Assembly: GCA_036011305.1 (NCBI GenBank)
Contig: DASCNA010000145.1
Location: 1-64,000, forward strand
From: DASCNA01 sp036011305
GTDB lineage: Bacteria > Verrucomicrobiota > Lentisphaeria > Victivallales > GWF2-38-69
DNA length: 64,000 nucleotides
Direction of reading: 5' to 3'
Position 1 is the stretch's first letter; every line of letters starts with the position of its first letter. Under the pieces are notes generated by a model, which made no database searches, was not told where the DNA came from, and worked only from the letters and a program-made list of their open reading frames with translations. A program made the position numbers and the translations under genes. Below are positions 26,785 through 35,273 of this stretch, one piece after another.

Positions 26785-28881
26785 TTATTCGTTTCTTCTA
26801 AAAACAAAAATAGTTATATCATCAAAACGGCTGTTTTCTTCATAAGATGTAACTTCTTCAATAATTTTATCAACAAGGCGCTGCGGTGAAAGGCTCTGAT
26901 ACCCTTCTATCAGATGAAATAAATTCTCTACTCCAAATTCAATATCTTCAGGTGAAACAGCTTCTGTTACACCGTCAGTGTAGCATAATATTTCTTCACC
27001 GGTGCGCAGTTCACCAGTACCGTTGAGAAATTTTTCATCATGCTCCACACCGATAGGTAGATTTCCTAAATTACCGAAAGTTCGACATGGTTCATTATTA
27101 TTTAATAAAACAGCATTATGGTGTCCGGCATTTGCATATATAAATTCCCCGGTTTTTATATCATAGAAATATAGAAATGCAGTAACAAACATACATTCCA
27201 CATTATTAGTTGATAGAATTTTATTTGCTTTGTTGAATGCGGCTGCTGGGCTTTTTGATTTTATGCACGTATTTCTTAAAACTGTTTTGGCTAAAGTCAT
27301 AAAAAAAGCTGCAGAAATTCCTTTTCCTGATACATCTGCAATAAGAATAGCTATTTTGTCTTTCTCTTCATTAAGATAGAAGAAATCAAAGAAATCACCA
27401 GCCGCATTTAGTGCCGGGAGAAGTTTTGCTGACAATGTGAATTCATTTCTTAAGTATTGATCTGTTACTTTAGGCAGAATTGATCTCTGTATGGAAACTG
27501 CTATTTTGATTTCATGTTCGAATTCTTTTCTGTTTTCAATTTCCTCTCTAAGTTCTTCTGTCTTTTCTTTAACCTGATGATCCAGTGTATTGTTCCAGAG
27601 ATTTAGTTTTGCTGCATATTTTTTCTTATTTGCATAAAGGAATAAGAAAAGTATTGACAGTATAAGTATGAGAGTTGCAATTATATATAAAAGTAGATTC
27701 CGCTTATCTATTGTATTAATTTTCTTAGTGGAAAGAAGCATATTTTTTTTAAGTACGTCAATTTGCATATTACCATTTTGTGTCGCTAAAATAGTGGCGT
27801 TAGCAATATTGGCAGAGTCTAATATTTTATTTGCTCTTGTAAAGTAATCCTTTAGATAGTGATATGCTTTATTATATTGTTTTTGGGCGCTATAATAATC
27901 AGAGAAAGCAAGATCCAGTTCTCTTGTATGAATTGCTATCTGTCCAATTTCATCATTTAGCTTTTTTGCTTCAGTCAGCTGTATGTATGCTTGTTTAAAT
28001 TTTTTCTGTTTGATATAAATTTTACCTGAATACAGGTAGGCAATAAAGGAAATATATTTTGTATCTCTATTTTTATTAGCAACTTTACTGAAAAGTATTA
28101 ATGCTTTGTCATATTCTTTAAGAGAGAAATATATACGCGCTGAAATTATATTAATCAAAATAGAAAAATCACTATTATTCAGAACTTTGTTGATTTGTTT
28201 GCTTTCGTCAATTGCATTTTGTGCCTTGTCATATTTTTTTTCATCCAAGTTGATTAAAGCTTGATAGAATAGAACATCTATTTTAAGTTCTTTATTTTTA
28301 GTTGATTCAGCAATTGCGTTTGCTGCGTTTAAATAATATGCTGCTTCTTTAAAATTATCCAGATTTCTATATACATTGGCAATTGAAACATATATTTTTG
28401 CTTTCAAAAACGAATTATTGTTTAAATCTTTGTAGGCTGATAGAAAGTATTCAATAGATAAATAATTCTTACTGTAATCTTCATATATATTTCCTAAAAT
28501 ATATTTTGATTTTCCAATGGAGATTTTGTTCTTTGTTTTTACTCCTAAATTATATAGTTTCTCTGCATTAACCTTTGCATTTGCAAAATCTCCTGCCACT
28601 AAATAAAGTTCACTGAGTTTATAAAGTGTTTTTGCTTGGAGTTTGAGATTATCAGTTTGTTTTGATTTTTGCAGTACGAGTAGGTTATTATTAATATTTA
28701 CAGTATTGTCATGCTTATTTAAATTATGGTGCGCTATTGTTGACTTAGCTTTATATATTAAACCCAAATCATGTTCATATCCTCTGCTGTATAAGTTTTC
28801 AGTTAAAGTAAATAGTAAACTAAAAATAATTAAAAAACTTAATGATTTTATTATTGAACGCCGCTTCATAATTATAAACAA
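26785..28881 (-). CDS. TPR-repeat membrane protein with SpoIIE-type PP2C phosphatase domain
   Basis: A 698-residue protein with the same plan as the gene at 299-2461. It has a signal or anchor (IKSLSFLIIFSLLFTL), a TPR-rich extracytoplasmic part (repeated LYKLSELYLVAGDFANAK-like units), a membrane helix near 395-415, a coiled coil and a SpoIIE/RsbU phosphatase domain. That domain has AAGDFFDFFYL, IADVSGKGISAAF, YANAGHH, CYTDGVTEA and FDDITIFVF. All metal-binding aspartates are intact. It lacks the loop insertion seen in the first copy. The partner-switch target is unknown. Its gene is convergent with the small membrane protein gene (24 bases between). Confidence 0.86.
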   Translation of the reverse strand: MFIIMKRRSIIKSLSFLIIFSLLFTLTENLYSRGYEHDLGLIYKAKSTIAHHNLNKHDNTVNINNNLLVLQKSKQTDNLKLQAKTLYKLSELYLVAGDFANAKVNAEKLYNLGVKTKNKISIGKSKYILGNIYEDYSKNYLSIEYFLSAYKDLNNNSFLKAKIYVSIANVYRNLDNFKEAAYYLNAANAIAESTKNKELKIDVLFYQALINLDEKKYDKAQNAIDESKQINKVLNNSDFSILINIISARIYFSLKEYDKALILFSKVANKNRDTKYISFIAYLYSGKIYIKQKKFKQAYIQLTEAKKLNDEIGQIAIHTRELDLAFSDYYSAQKQYNKAYHYLKDYFTRANKILDSANIANATILATQNGNMQIDVLKKNMLLSTKKINTIDKRNLLLYIIATLILILSILFLFLYANKKKYAAKLNLWNNTLDHQVKEKTEELREEIENRKEFEHEIKIAVSIQRSILPKVTDQYLRNEFTLSAKLLPALNAAGDFFDFFYLNEEKDKIAILIADVSGKGISAAFFMTLAKTVLRNTCIKSKSPAAAFNKANKILSTNNVECMFVTAFLYFYDIKTGEFIYANAGHHNAVLLNNNEPCRTFGNLGNLPIGVEHDEKFLNGTGELRTGEEILCYTDGVTEAVSPEDIEFGVENLFHLIEGYQSLSPQRLVDKIIEEVTSYEENSRFDDITIFVFRRNE

Positions 28882-29005
28882 TTTTAATAATTTGTTTTTC
28901 TATATACAGTATATAATACATATGAAAACTAAAAGAATCAATAACCATCACCGTTTTACCCGTTAAGTAAAATATAACTGTTTTAATCTTATTTTTATGT
29001 CTGGT

Positions 29006-31732
29006 TTAAATCTTTTCTACCTTGCAAACAGTATATTTTAAAGCGGCTATTTTAGAGAATGGATCTTTCTCACTTCTTGTTAGAGTATTTACCAACGCTT
29101 CATTAAAATGCCAAGCCATGAAAAGTTCGCCTGTTGAGACACCTGATGTGATTTTAGCTGCTACTTTAATTTCTCCCTGTCTGGAAGTTAGTTTCAGGAT
29201 TTCATCATTTTTTATGTTTATGTTTTCTGCGTCAGATGGATTGATCAAAACACACGGTTTATTTACGAATTCATTTAATGTATTGTTACGTCTTGACATA
29301 GTTGCAGAATGATACTGATAAAGAAGTCTTCCGCTATTGAGAATAAACGGATACTCTCTAGTAGGCTGTTCATTCTGCGGAATATAGTCAACTGGAAATA
29401 ATACAGCTTTACCGTTCGGTGTGTTAAATTTTTCTTTGAACAGAGTTGCTGTGCCGGGATCATCCTTTGATAAACACGGCCACTGAATTTCTTCTTTAGT
29501 AATCCTGTCATATGAAATTCCTGCCATTATCGGAGTAGCTTTTGCAATTTCATCAAATATTGTACTTTCATTTTTAAAATTTCCGATAGATATTTTCATA
29601 CGTTTCGCAATTTCAACAAGTATTTCCCAGTCAGCTTTACACAATCCCGGAGAGTCTACTGCTTTATTGATTTTCAGCACTCTTCTGTCGCTGCTGACAA
29701 CTGAACCGTTTTTTTCTGCCAAAGCTGATGCTGGAAGAATAACATCAGCGTATTCTGTTGTAAGAGTAGGGAAAATATCAATAGCTACAAGAAAGTCAAG
29801 TTTATTAAAAGCTTCTCCAGTATGATTCAGGTTTGGGTCGGTATGCATAGGATTTTCACCCATTATTATCATGCCTTTGATCTCTTCTCTATGTGCTGCG
29901 TCTATGATTTCTATAGTAGAATATCCTACTTCAGAAGGTAAATCCTCTAATCTTACATCCCATAATTCAGCTATTTTTTTCCGATTTTCTTCATCATTTG
30001 AATGAATATAACCTGGATAGAATATAGGAGAACAACCGACATCAGTTGCACCCTGTACATTGTTTTGTCCTCTCGGCGGGGCTATTCCTGCATTATCTTT
30101 ACCGATTTGACCTGTAATAAGCATCATATTTAATAGTCCGTAAACATTATATGTGCCTGTTAGTTGCTGACTCATCCCCATTCCTGTGGCAATAACTGCA
30201 GTTTTGGCAGAACCGTAGATTTCTGCGGCTTTAATGAGTTTTTCTTTTGCAACACCTGTAATTTTTTCAACATATTCAGGAGTGTATTTAGCAACAAGTT
30301 TTTTGAGCTCACCAAAGGCCTCCATGCCTCTTTCTACTCTGTTTTTAATAAAATTTTTATCAATAAAATTTTTATTTATTATTACATGAACTAAACCGTT
30401 TTGAAGTGCTACATCTGTTCCTAGTTTTGCCTGAAGCCAGACATCGGCATATTTAACTAAAGGGGTCCATCTTGGATCAACAAGTATAATTTTATTGCCT
30501 TTTGCTTTACCTTTTTTTAAATATGTGGCGGTAACAGGATGAGTTTCTATCATATTACAACCTGTAACAAAAGTACATTCAGTATTTTCAAAATCCTGTA
30601 TAGAGTTACTGCCTGCTCCGTCACCGATTGATTTCAGCATAGCAGTTACAGTTGATGCATGACAAAGCCTCGTACAGTAATCCATGTTATTTGTACCGAA
30701 AACTATCCTGATAAATTTTTGAAAAATATAATTATCCTCGTTGGTACATCGTGCTGAAGCATATCCTGCCAATGCATTACTGCCATATTTATTTTTTATT
30801 GATGTAAATTTTTCTGCAATTAGATTCAGTGCTTCATCCCAGTCGGCTTCTTCAAATTTACCGTTTCTTTTTATCAATGGTGTAGTGAGACGTTCTTTGC
30901 TGTTAATGAAGTCATAACCGAAACGTCCTTTGACGCATAATCTTCCATTATTTGGCATAACATCGTGAATGCCTGTAGATCTTACTATTTTACCATTCTG
31001 TATCCAGTATTCCAATTGACAGCCTACTCCGCAGTAGGGACAGGTTGTTCTAACTTTTTTATTAATTTTATCAATTCTGAGTTCATTCCTATGAGGTTTT
31101 TCAACGATAGCACCAGTAGGACACAACTGTACACATTCGCCGCAACCGTCACATTCAGATTCTTTCCAGTTATCCAACCCTGCAATTATTCTGGAATCAA
31201 TACCTCTCTCAGTGAAAGATAAAACCCTCTTGCCCTGTATTTCAGAACATGCTTTTATGCATCTGAAACATTTAATACATTTGGAGGAGTCATATGTTAG
31301 TACAGGAGAGCTGGTATCTTTTTCCTGTTTAATTGTTTTCCATATAGGTGGAAATTTTCTGTTTTCTTTTTTATCCAGACCGTATTTTATGATCAAATCT
31401 TTCAACTCATCATAATACGAATTGTCACCTTCTTCATTATGTTCTGAAAGCAGATAGTCAAGAGTATGTTTTCTGGCATCTTCAATCTCTTCATCAAATG
31501 CAGTAACTTCCATACCGTCAGTTACATTAATACTGCAGGCAGGTACGAATCCTTTTTGACCTTTTATTTTAGTTATGCACAGTCTGCATGCACCGGTGGG
31601 AGTTAAATTTTTGTGATAACATAAGTTTGGTATGTCTATATTATTTTCCAGTGAAGCTTTCAGTAAATTATCACCTTCATAGGTTCTTATTGATTTGCCG
31701 TCAATACTTATATTAACTTTTTTATTATTCAT
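29006..31732 (-). CDS. fdhA: NAD-linked formate dehydrogenase, catalytic subunit (NuoG-like N-terminus)
   Basis: A 908-residue molybdenum/tungsten enzyme. Residues 1-70 bind a 2Fe-2S cluster (C38, C49, C52, C66). Residues 152-204 hold two 4Fe-4S clusters (C152/155/158/162 and C194/197/200/204). The bis-MGD domain starts with C231-x2-C234-x3-C238...C266. The catalytic residue, selenocysteine in many relatives, is Cys357 in TRLCHAS. The NuoG-type His-Cys cluster region is reduced: His98 remains but its cysteines are missing (EHNEEGDNSYYDEL). It oxidises formate to CO2 or runs in reverse, exchanging electrons with the diaphorase encoded 18 bases upstream. No membrane anchor or accessory gene (fdhD, mob) is adjacent. 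Confidence 0.9.
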   Translation of the reverse strand: MNNKKVNISIDGKSIRTYEGDNLLKASLENNIDIPNLCYHKNLTPTGACRLCITKIKGQKGFVPACSINVTDGMEVTAFDEEIEDARKHTLDYLLSEHNEEGDNSYYDELKDLIIKYGLDKKENRKFPPIWKTIKQEKDTSSPVLTYDSSKCIKCFRCIKACSEIQGKRVLSFTERGIDSRIIAGLDNWKESECDGCGECVQLCPTGAIVEKPHRNELRIDKINKKVRTTCPYCGVGCQLEYWIQNGKIVRSTGIHDVMPNNGRLCVKGRFGYDFINSKERLTTPLIKRNGKFEEADWDEALNLIAEKFTSIKNKYGSNALAGYASARCTNEDNYIFQKFIRIVFGTNNMDYCTRLCHASTVTAMLKSIGDGAGSNSIQDFENTECTFVTGCNMIETHPVTATYLKKGKAKGNKIILVDPRWTPLVKYADVWLQAKLGTDVALQNGLVHVIINKNFIDKNFIKNRVERGMEAFGELKKLVAKYTPEYVEKITGVAKEKLIKAAEIYGSAKTAVIATGMGMSQQLTGTYNVYGLLNMMLITGQIGKDNAGIAPPRGQNNVQGATDVGCSPIFYPGYIHSNDEENRKKIAELWDVRLEDLPSEVGYSTIEIIDAAHREEIKGMIIMGENPMHTDPNLNHTGEAFNKLDFLVAIDIFPTLTTEYADVILPASALAEKNGSVVSSDRRVLKINKAVDSPGLCKADWEILVEIAKRMKISIGNFKNESTIFDEIAKATPIMAGISYDRITKEEIQWPCLSKDDPGTATLFKEKFNTPNGKAVLFPVDYIPQNEQPTREYPFILNSGRLLYQYHSATMSRRNNTLNEFVNKPCVLINPSDAENINIKNDEILKLTSRQGEIKVAAKITSGVSTGELFMAWHFNEALVNTLTRSEKDPFSKIAALKYTVCKVEKI

Positions 31733-31750
31733 ATCTGATATTACCTCGGC

Positions 31751-33502
31751 TTAATTGAGATTTAGAAGTTCACTTTTAAAATAACGGATAGCACTTTTAA
31801 CCGGCATGATAGGGGACTGTCCCAGTGGACAAAGTGAATTTTTAGCCATATACTCTGTCTCCTGAAGAAGAATCTGAATATTCTTTTCTCTATCTTCTTT
31901 AATGTTTTTTATATCATCTAATATATTTAAAAGTTGTTTACAGCCGATTCTACATGGAGCGCATTTACCGCACGATTCATGCTTGAAAAATTCCAGTATT
32001 GATTTTAATATATCAAAAATGTCAGAAAAGTTATTGAAAACTATGACCGCACCTGAACCTAGTACTGCACCTTTTTCTTTAAGTTCATCATATCCCATTT
32101 GTGTGTCAAGGAGAGTTGAGTCAACAAATGTTCCGGCTGCACCTCCCAGCAGTGCTCCTTTGAATTCTGTACCGTCTATAACTCCGCCGCCAAGTTTATT
32201 GATAAGATCTCTAATAGTAATACCAAATTCCACTTCATAGTAGCCAGGATTGTTTATATTTCCGCTTAGATTAAATATTTTTGTTCCTGTTGATTTTTCT
32301 GTACCAAGTTTGCTGTACCATTTTGGACCATTCTTAATAATCGCCGGAATGTTGGCTAATGTTTCAACATTATTTACAAGTGTCGGTCTGTTAAAAAGTC
32401 CTTTTTCTGCAGGAAAGGGCGGTTTAATTCTCGGATAACCTCTTTTTCCTTCAAGTGATTCGAGAAGTGTCAGTTCTTCCCCGCATAGATAAGAACCTGC
32501 GCCTAACCTTACTTCAATATCAAAAGAGAAACCGCTTCCATAAATATTTTTACCCAGATAGCCATTATCATAAGCATCTGAAACAGCTTTTTTTATTCTT
32601 TGAATTGATAGAAAATATTCCCCCCTAATATACAAGTAACCTTTAGTTGCTCCGATGGAGTAAGCTGTTATCAACATACCTTCTATCAGTAGGTGAGGAT
32701 CGTTTTCCATTATAACTCTATCTTTAAAAGTACCCGGTTCACCTTCATCTGCATTGCATACGAGATATACATTCCTGTTTTCATCGGTTTCATTTTCCGC
32801 ATAGCTGCTGGTAAATTTCATTTTTAAACCTGTAGAAAAACCTGCACCGCCTCTGCCTTTGAGGTTGGCTCCAATAAAATTAGAAGATGCCAGTTCCTCA
32901 ATTATATCTGAAGGTTTTAACTGCAGGGCTGATTGCAGAGCTTCGTATCCTCCCGCTGTTTTGTAATCATTGATATTTTCAGGATCAATCCTTCCGATGT
33001 TTTTCAGAACTACTCTTTTTTCAAGATTAGAAACGGATATACTGTCATGCCGTGTTTTTATATCGTTAATAAGATTGGCAATTTTACTTTCATCCATATT
33101 GCCGTGAACAGCCTGATTAATCATCATTACCGGAGATTCGTAGCAATGTCCAAGACACTCAGCTGTTTCAATGGAAAACAGTCCGTCTTTTGTAACTTCA
33201 TTAACTGATATATTCAGTTTATCTTTTAGTATTTCAAGCAGGTATTTACTGCCTTTCATCCGGCATATAGGTGATCTGCATACCCTGATTACATATTTTC
33301 CTCTGGGAGTTAAACTGAACATTGAATAATATTTAGCTACTCCGTAAATTTCGGCGTAAGTACTGTTTAAATAGTCGGCTGTTTCCATCAGGTCTTCTTC
33401 TTGAAGATAATTAGCTGGGTTATTATTTTGCAATTCATGAAGGATAAGAAGTAGATTATCCTTACGTTGAGCAAACTTTTTGAGTATTTCTTTTGAGTTC
33501 AT
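31751..33502 (-). CDS. Fused NuoE/NuoF-type NADH diaphorase subunit
   Basis: A 583-residue fusion. Residues 1-140 are a NuoE-like thioredoxin fold with a 2Fe-2S cluster (C75, C80, C116, C120). Residues 170-580 are NuoF-like: GRGGAGFSTGLK (FMN/NADH loop), NADEGEPGTFKDR, GAGSYLCGEE, and a 4Fe-4S site SCGKCAPCRIGC...CPLGQ. It oxidises NADH, or reduces NAD+ with electrons from formate, for the FdhA subunit encoded next. Separate NuoE and NuoF genes are more usual; here they are joined. The ferredoxin-like C-terminal extension present in some HydB proteins is missing. Confidence 0.9.
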   Translation of the reverse strand: MNSKEILKKFAQRKDNLLLILHELQNNNPANYLQEEDLMETADYLNSTYAEIYGVAKYYSMFSLTPRGKYVIRVCRSPICRMKGSKYLLEILKDKLNISVNEVTKDGLFSIETAECLGHCYESPVMMINQAVHGNMDESKIANLINDIKTRHDSISVSNLEKRVVLKNIGRIDPENINDYKTAGGYEALQSALQLKPSDIIEELASSNFIGANLKGRGGAGFSTGLKMKFTSSYAENETDENRNVYLVCNADEGEPGTFKDRVIMENDPHLLIEGMLITAYSIGATKGYLYIRGEYFLSIQRIKKAVSDAYDNGYLGKNIYGSGFSFDIEVRLGAGSYLCGEELTLLESLEGKRGYPRIKPPFPAEKGLFNRPTLVNNVETLANIPAIIKNGPKWYSKLGTEKSTGTKIFNLSGNINNPGYYEVEFGITIRDLINKLGGGVIDGTEFKGALLGGAAGTFVDSTLLDTQMGYDELKEKGAVLGSGAVIVFNNFSDIFDILKSILEFFKHESCGKCAPCRIGCKQLLNILDDIKNIKEDREKNIQILLQETEYMAKNSLCPLGQSPIMPVKSAIRYFKSELLNLN

Positions 33503-33653
33503 GATTTTCTCTCTATGTTGAAATATGGATAGGTTAGGATGCTTATGCCATTATTGTTTCATAACATTTTAAACTAAAGTTTATTATACGATTCTCTAGC
33601 CTATAATACGTGTTTGATTGTCTATAAATATAACTTTTGAATAAAAATTTAAT

Positions 33654-35093
33654 TTATTTTTTTTTGTCGGATAAGTGTTTTCTTTCAAGCCTGGTAATTA
33701 ATCCGATATAGTTACTTTTCGGGAGAATAACTGTTCTTGAAATTAAGGTATTAATTTTACCATTCTGATTTTTTGCATTTAGACTGAATCTGAGTTTTTC
33801 ATGAGCAGAGTTTAATAATATGTTTTTAAATTCACCTTTGCTTTCTTCAGTCAGAATATCATTGAACTTCATTTGTGAATTCATCATCTGTTTATGATTT
33901 AAACCAAGTTTTTCTACAGACTCAGAAACATAAATAATTCTGAGTTCAGGTGTCAGAAGCCAAGTAATAGAGTGTGTATCTGATATAGCCAGTTCTAATA
34001 GTTTAATGATATCATCTATCTTTTTCCGTTCAGTAATATCTATTGAAAGTGTTAGAGCACAATCTTTTCCCATTATTTTTTTATCAGGGAAAGCATAGCG
34101 TGTTTCCACCCATCTTAGCTCCCCATTGGGCTTTAAAATTCTATAACTTCTTACTTTAGGCCATGAATTTGTTTCTCTGTATTTTAATTGCTCTTCTCTA
34201 TCGTCGGGATGGATACAATTATCCATCCAGTAACCGGGACCGTATTTAAAGAATGTTTCAGAAGAGTAACCAAATAATTTTTCTTTAGCCTTATTCATAA
34301 ATAGATATTTCTTATTTACTACATCGGTAACTGTTAAAGCTTCAGTCATGTAATTAACATTAGCTTCGAGAAGCTCTCTTATGGATTGTGCTTTTTTTCT
34401 GTCTGTTATATCTAAAAAACTTCCTGTAAGTCCGGCAATTTTTCCATCAGTATCAAAAATAGGAATTTTTGAGATTAGTGCCCATTGCTTTTTTCTTGTA
34501 CCGGGAATACAGCCTTCAGCTTTAAGTATCGGTTTTCCTGTCAGAAGCACATTATAATCTTCTTCATGGTTTTGTTTGGCTTCACTAACCGGATAAAAAT
34601 CTTCATCTGTTTTGCCAAGTACTTTGTAGGTTGTTGATAGTGACAGTGATTCATGAAAAGCATGGTTTGCTGTTATGTATTTTAAATTTTTATCTTTTAC
34701 ATAAAAAATAGAGTGCATAGAACCAAGGAGAGATTTTATTACAATATTTGCCTGGCGCAGTTCTCTTTGCTGTTTTTTTATTTTATTTATCAGATCATTT
34801 TCCTGTTCCTGTATCTGTTTGTCTGTAATATCTGATAAAGAAATCCAGGATTCAATTACATCAGAGAATTGTTTTTGTGAAGCCGGATATCCTGGCTGAA
34901 GATCAGATATTTCATCAGCTCTGACATTTAAAGCCTGTGCTAGAAGTCTAATTTTAATTTCTGATGGCGTGCGCTGACCTGATTCCCATACACCTAGAGT
35001 TTTTCGTGTTATACCGAGTTTTTCTGCAACCAGAGCCATTGATAGTTTATTATGTTTTCGGAGTTTTTTAAAAACATCATTATAAAATTCCAT
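33654..35093 (-). CDS. XRE-type DNA-binding protein with PAS sensor domains
   Basis: A 479-residue regulator. Residues 5-65 form a Cro/C1-type helix-turn-helix (SMALVAEKLGITRKTLGVWE). A coiled coil follows, then PAS domains near 125-240 and 245-370, each ending with the DITDRKKA/DITERKKI PAC tail, and a third PAS-like region at 370-470. There is no kinase, GGDEF or ATPase domain. It seems to link small-molecule, redox or heme/flavin sensing directly to DNA binding. I took the ATG at 35093 because GGGAAG lies 8 bases before it. It is divergent from the IolD-like operon, with palindromes between them, and is the likely regulator of that operon. It shares its N-terminus with the partial gene at 1-236. 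Confidence 0.82.
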   Translation of the reverse strand: MEFYNDVFKKLRKHNKLSMALVAEKLGITRKTLGVWESGQRTPSEIKIRLLAQALNVRADEISDLQPGYPASQKQFSDVIESWISLSDITDKQIQEQENDLINKIKKQQRELRQANIVIKSLLGSMHSIFYVKDKNLKYITANHAFHESLSLSTTYKVLGKTDEDFYPVSEAKQNHEEDYNVLLTGKPILKAEGCIPGTRKKQWALISKIPIFDTDGKIAGLTGSFLDITDRKKAQSIRELLEANVNYMTEALTVTDVVNKKYLFMNKAKEKLFGYSSETFFKYGPGYWMDNCIHPDDREEQLKYRETNSWPKVRSYRILKPNGELRWVETRYAFPDKKIMGKDCALTLSIDITERKKIDDIIKLLELAISDTHSITWLLTPELRIIYVSESVEKLGLNHKQMMNSQMKFNDILTEESKGEFKNILLNSAHEKLRFSLNAKNQNGKINTLISRTVILPKSNYIGLITRLERKHLSDKKK

Positions 35094-35136
35094 TAAAAGT
35101 CTTCCCATATAAAATGCTTAAAGTATACATAATAAT

Positions 35137-35162
35137 GTGTAAAATTACACTTTATATGTAAT
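35137..35162. promoter_or_regulatory. Overlapping palindromes between the XRE-PAS regulator and the sugar operon
   Basis: GTGTAA-AA-TTACAC (35137-35150) overlaps ATTACA-N7-TGTAAT (35144-35162). They lie 44-69 bases upstream of the regulator start and about 110-135 bases upstream of the IolD-like gene. Cro/C1-type regulators often bind such short palindromes. This is a candidate operator for the divergent unit; no binding can be shown from sequence. Confidence 0.45.
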
Positions 35163-35273
35163 TTATCAAATAAAGTTAGTCTTTTAATTATACTCATTAT
35201 CTACAGTCTGTAATTTTAAAGATGTAAAAGGAATATTAGTTTTATTACAATTTATTTTCACCGGGAGGGAATA

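Noticed and set aside
29006..31732. Selenocysteine in formate dehydrogenase
   Set aside because: The catalytic position is coded as Cys (TRLCHAS), and there is no in-frame TGA.
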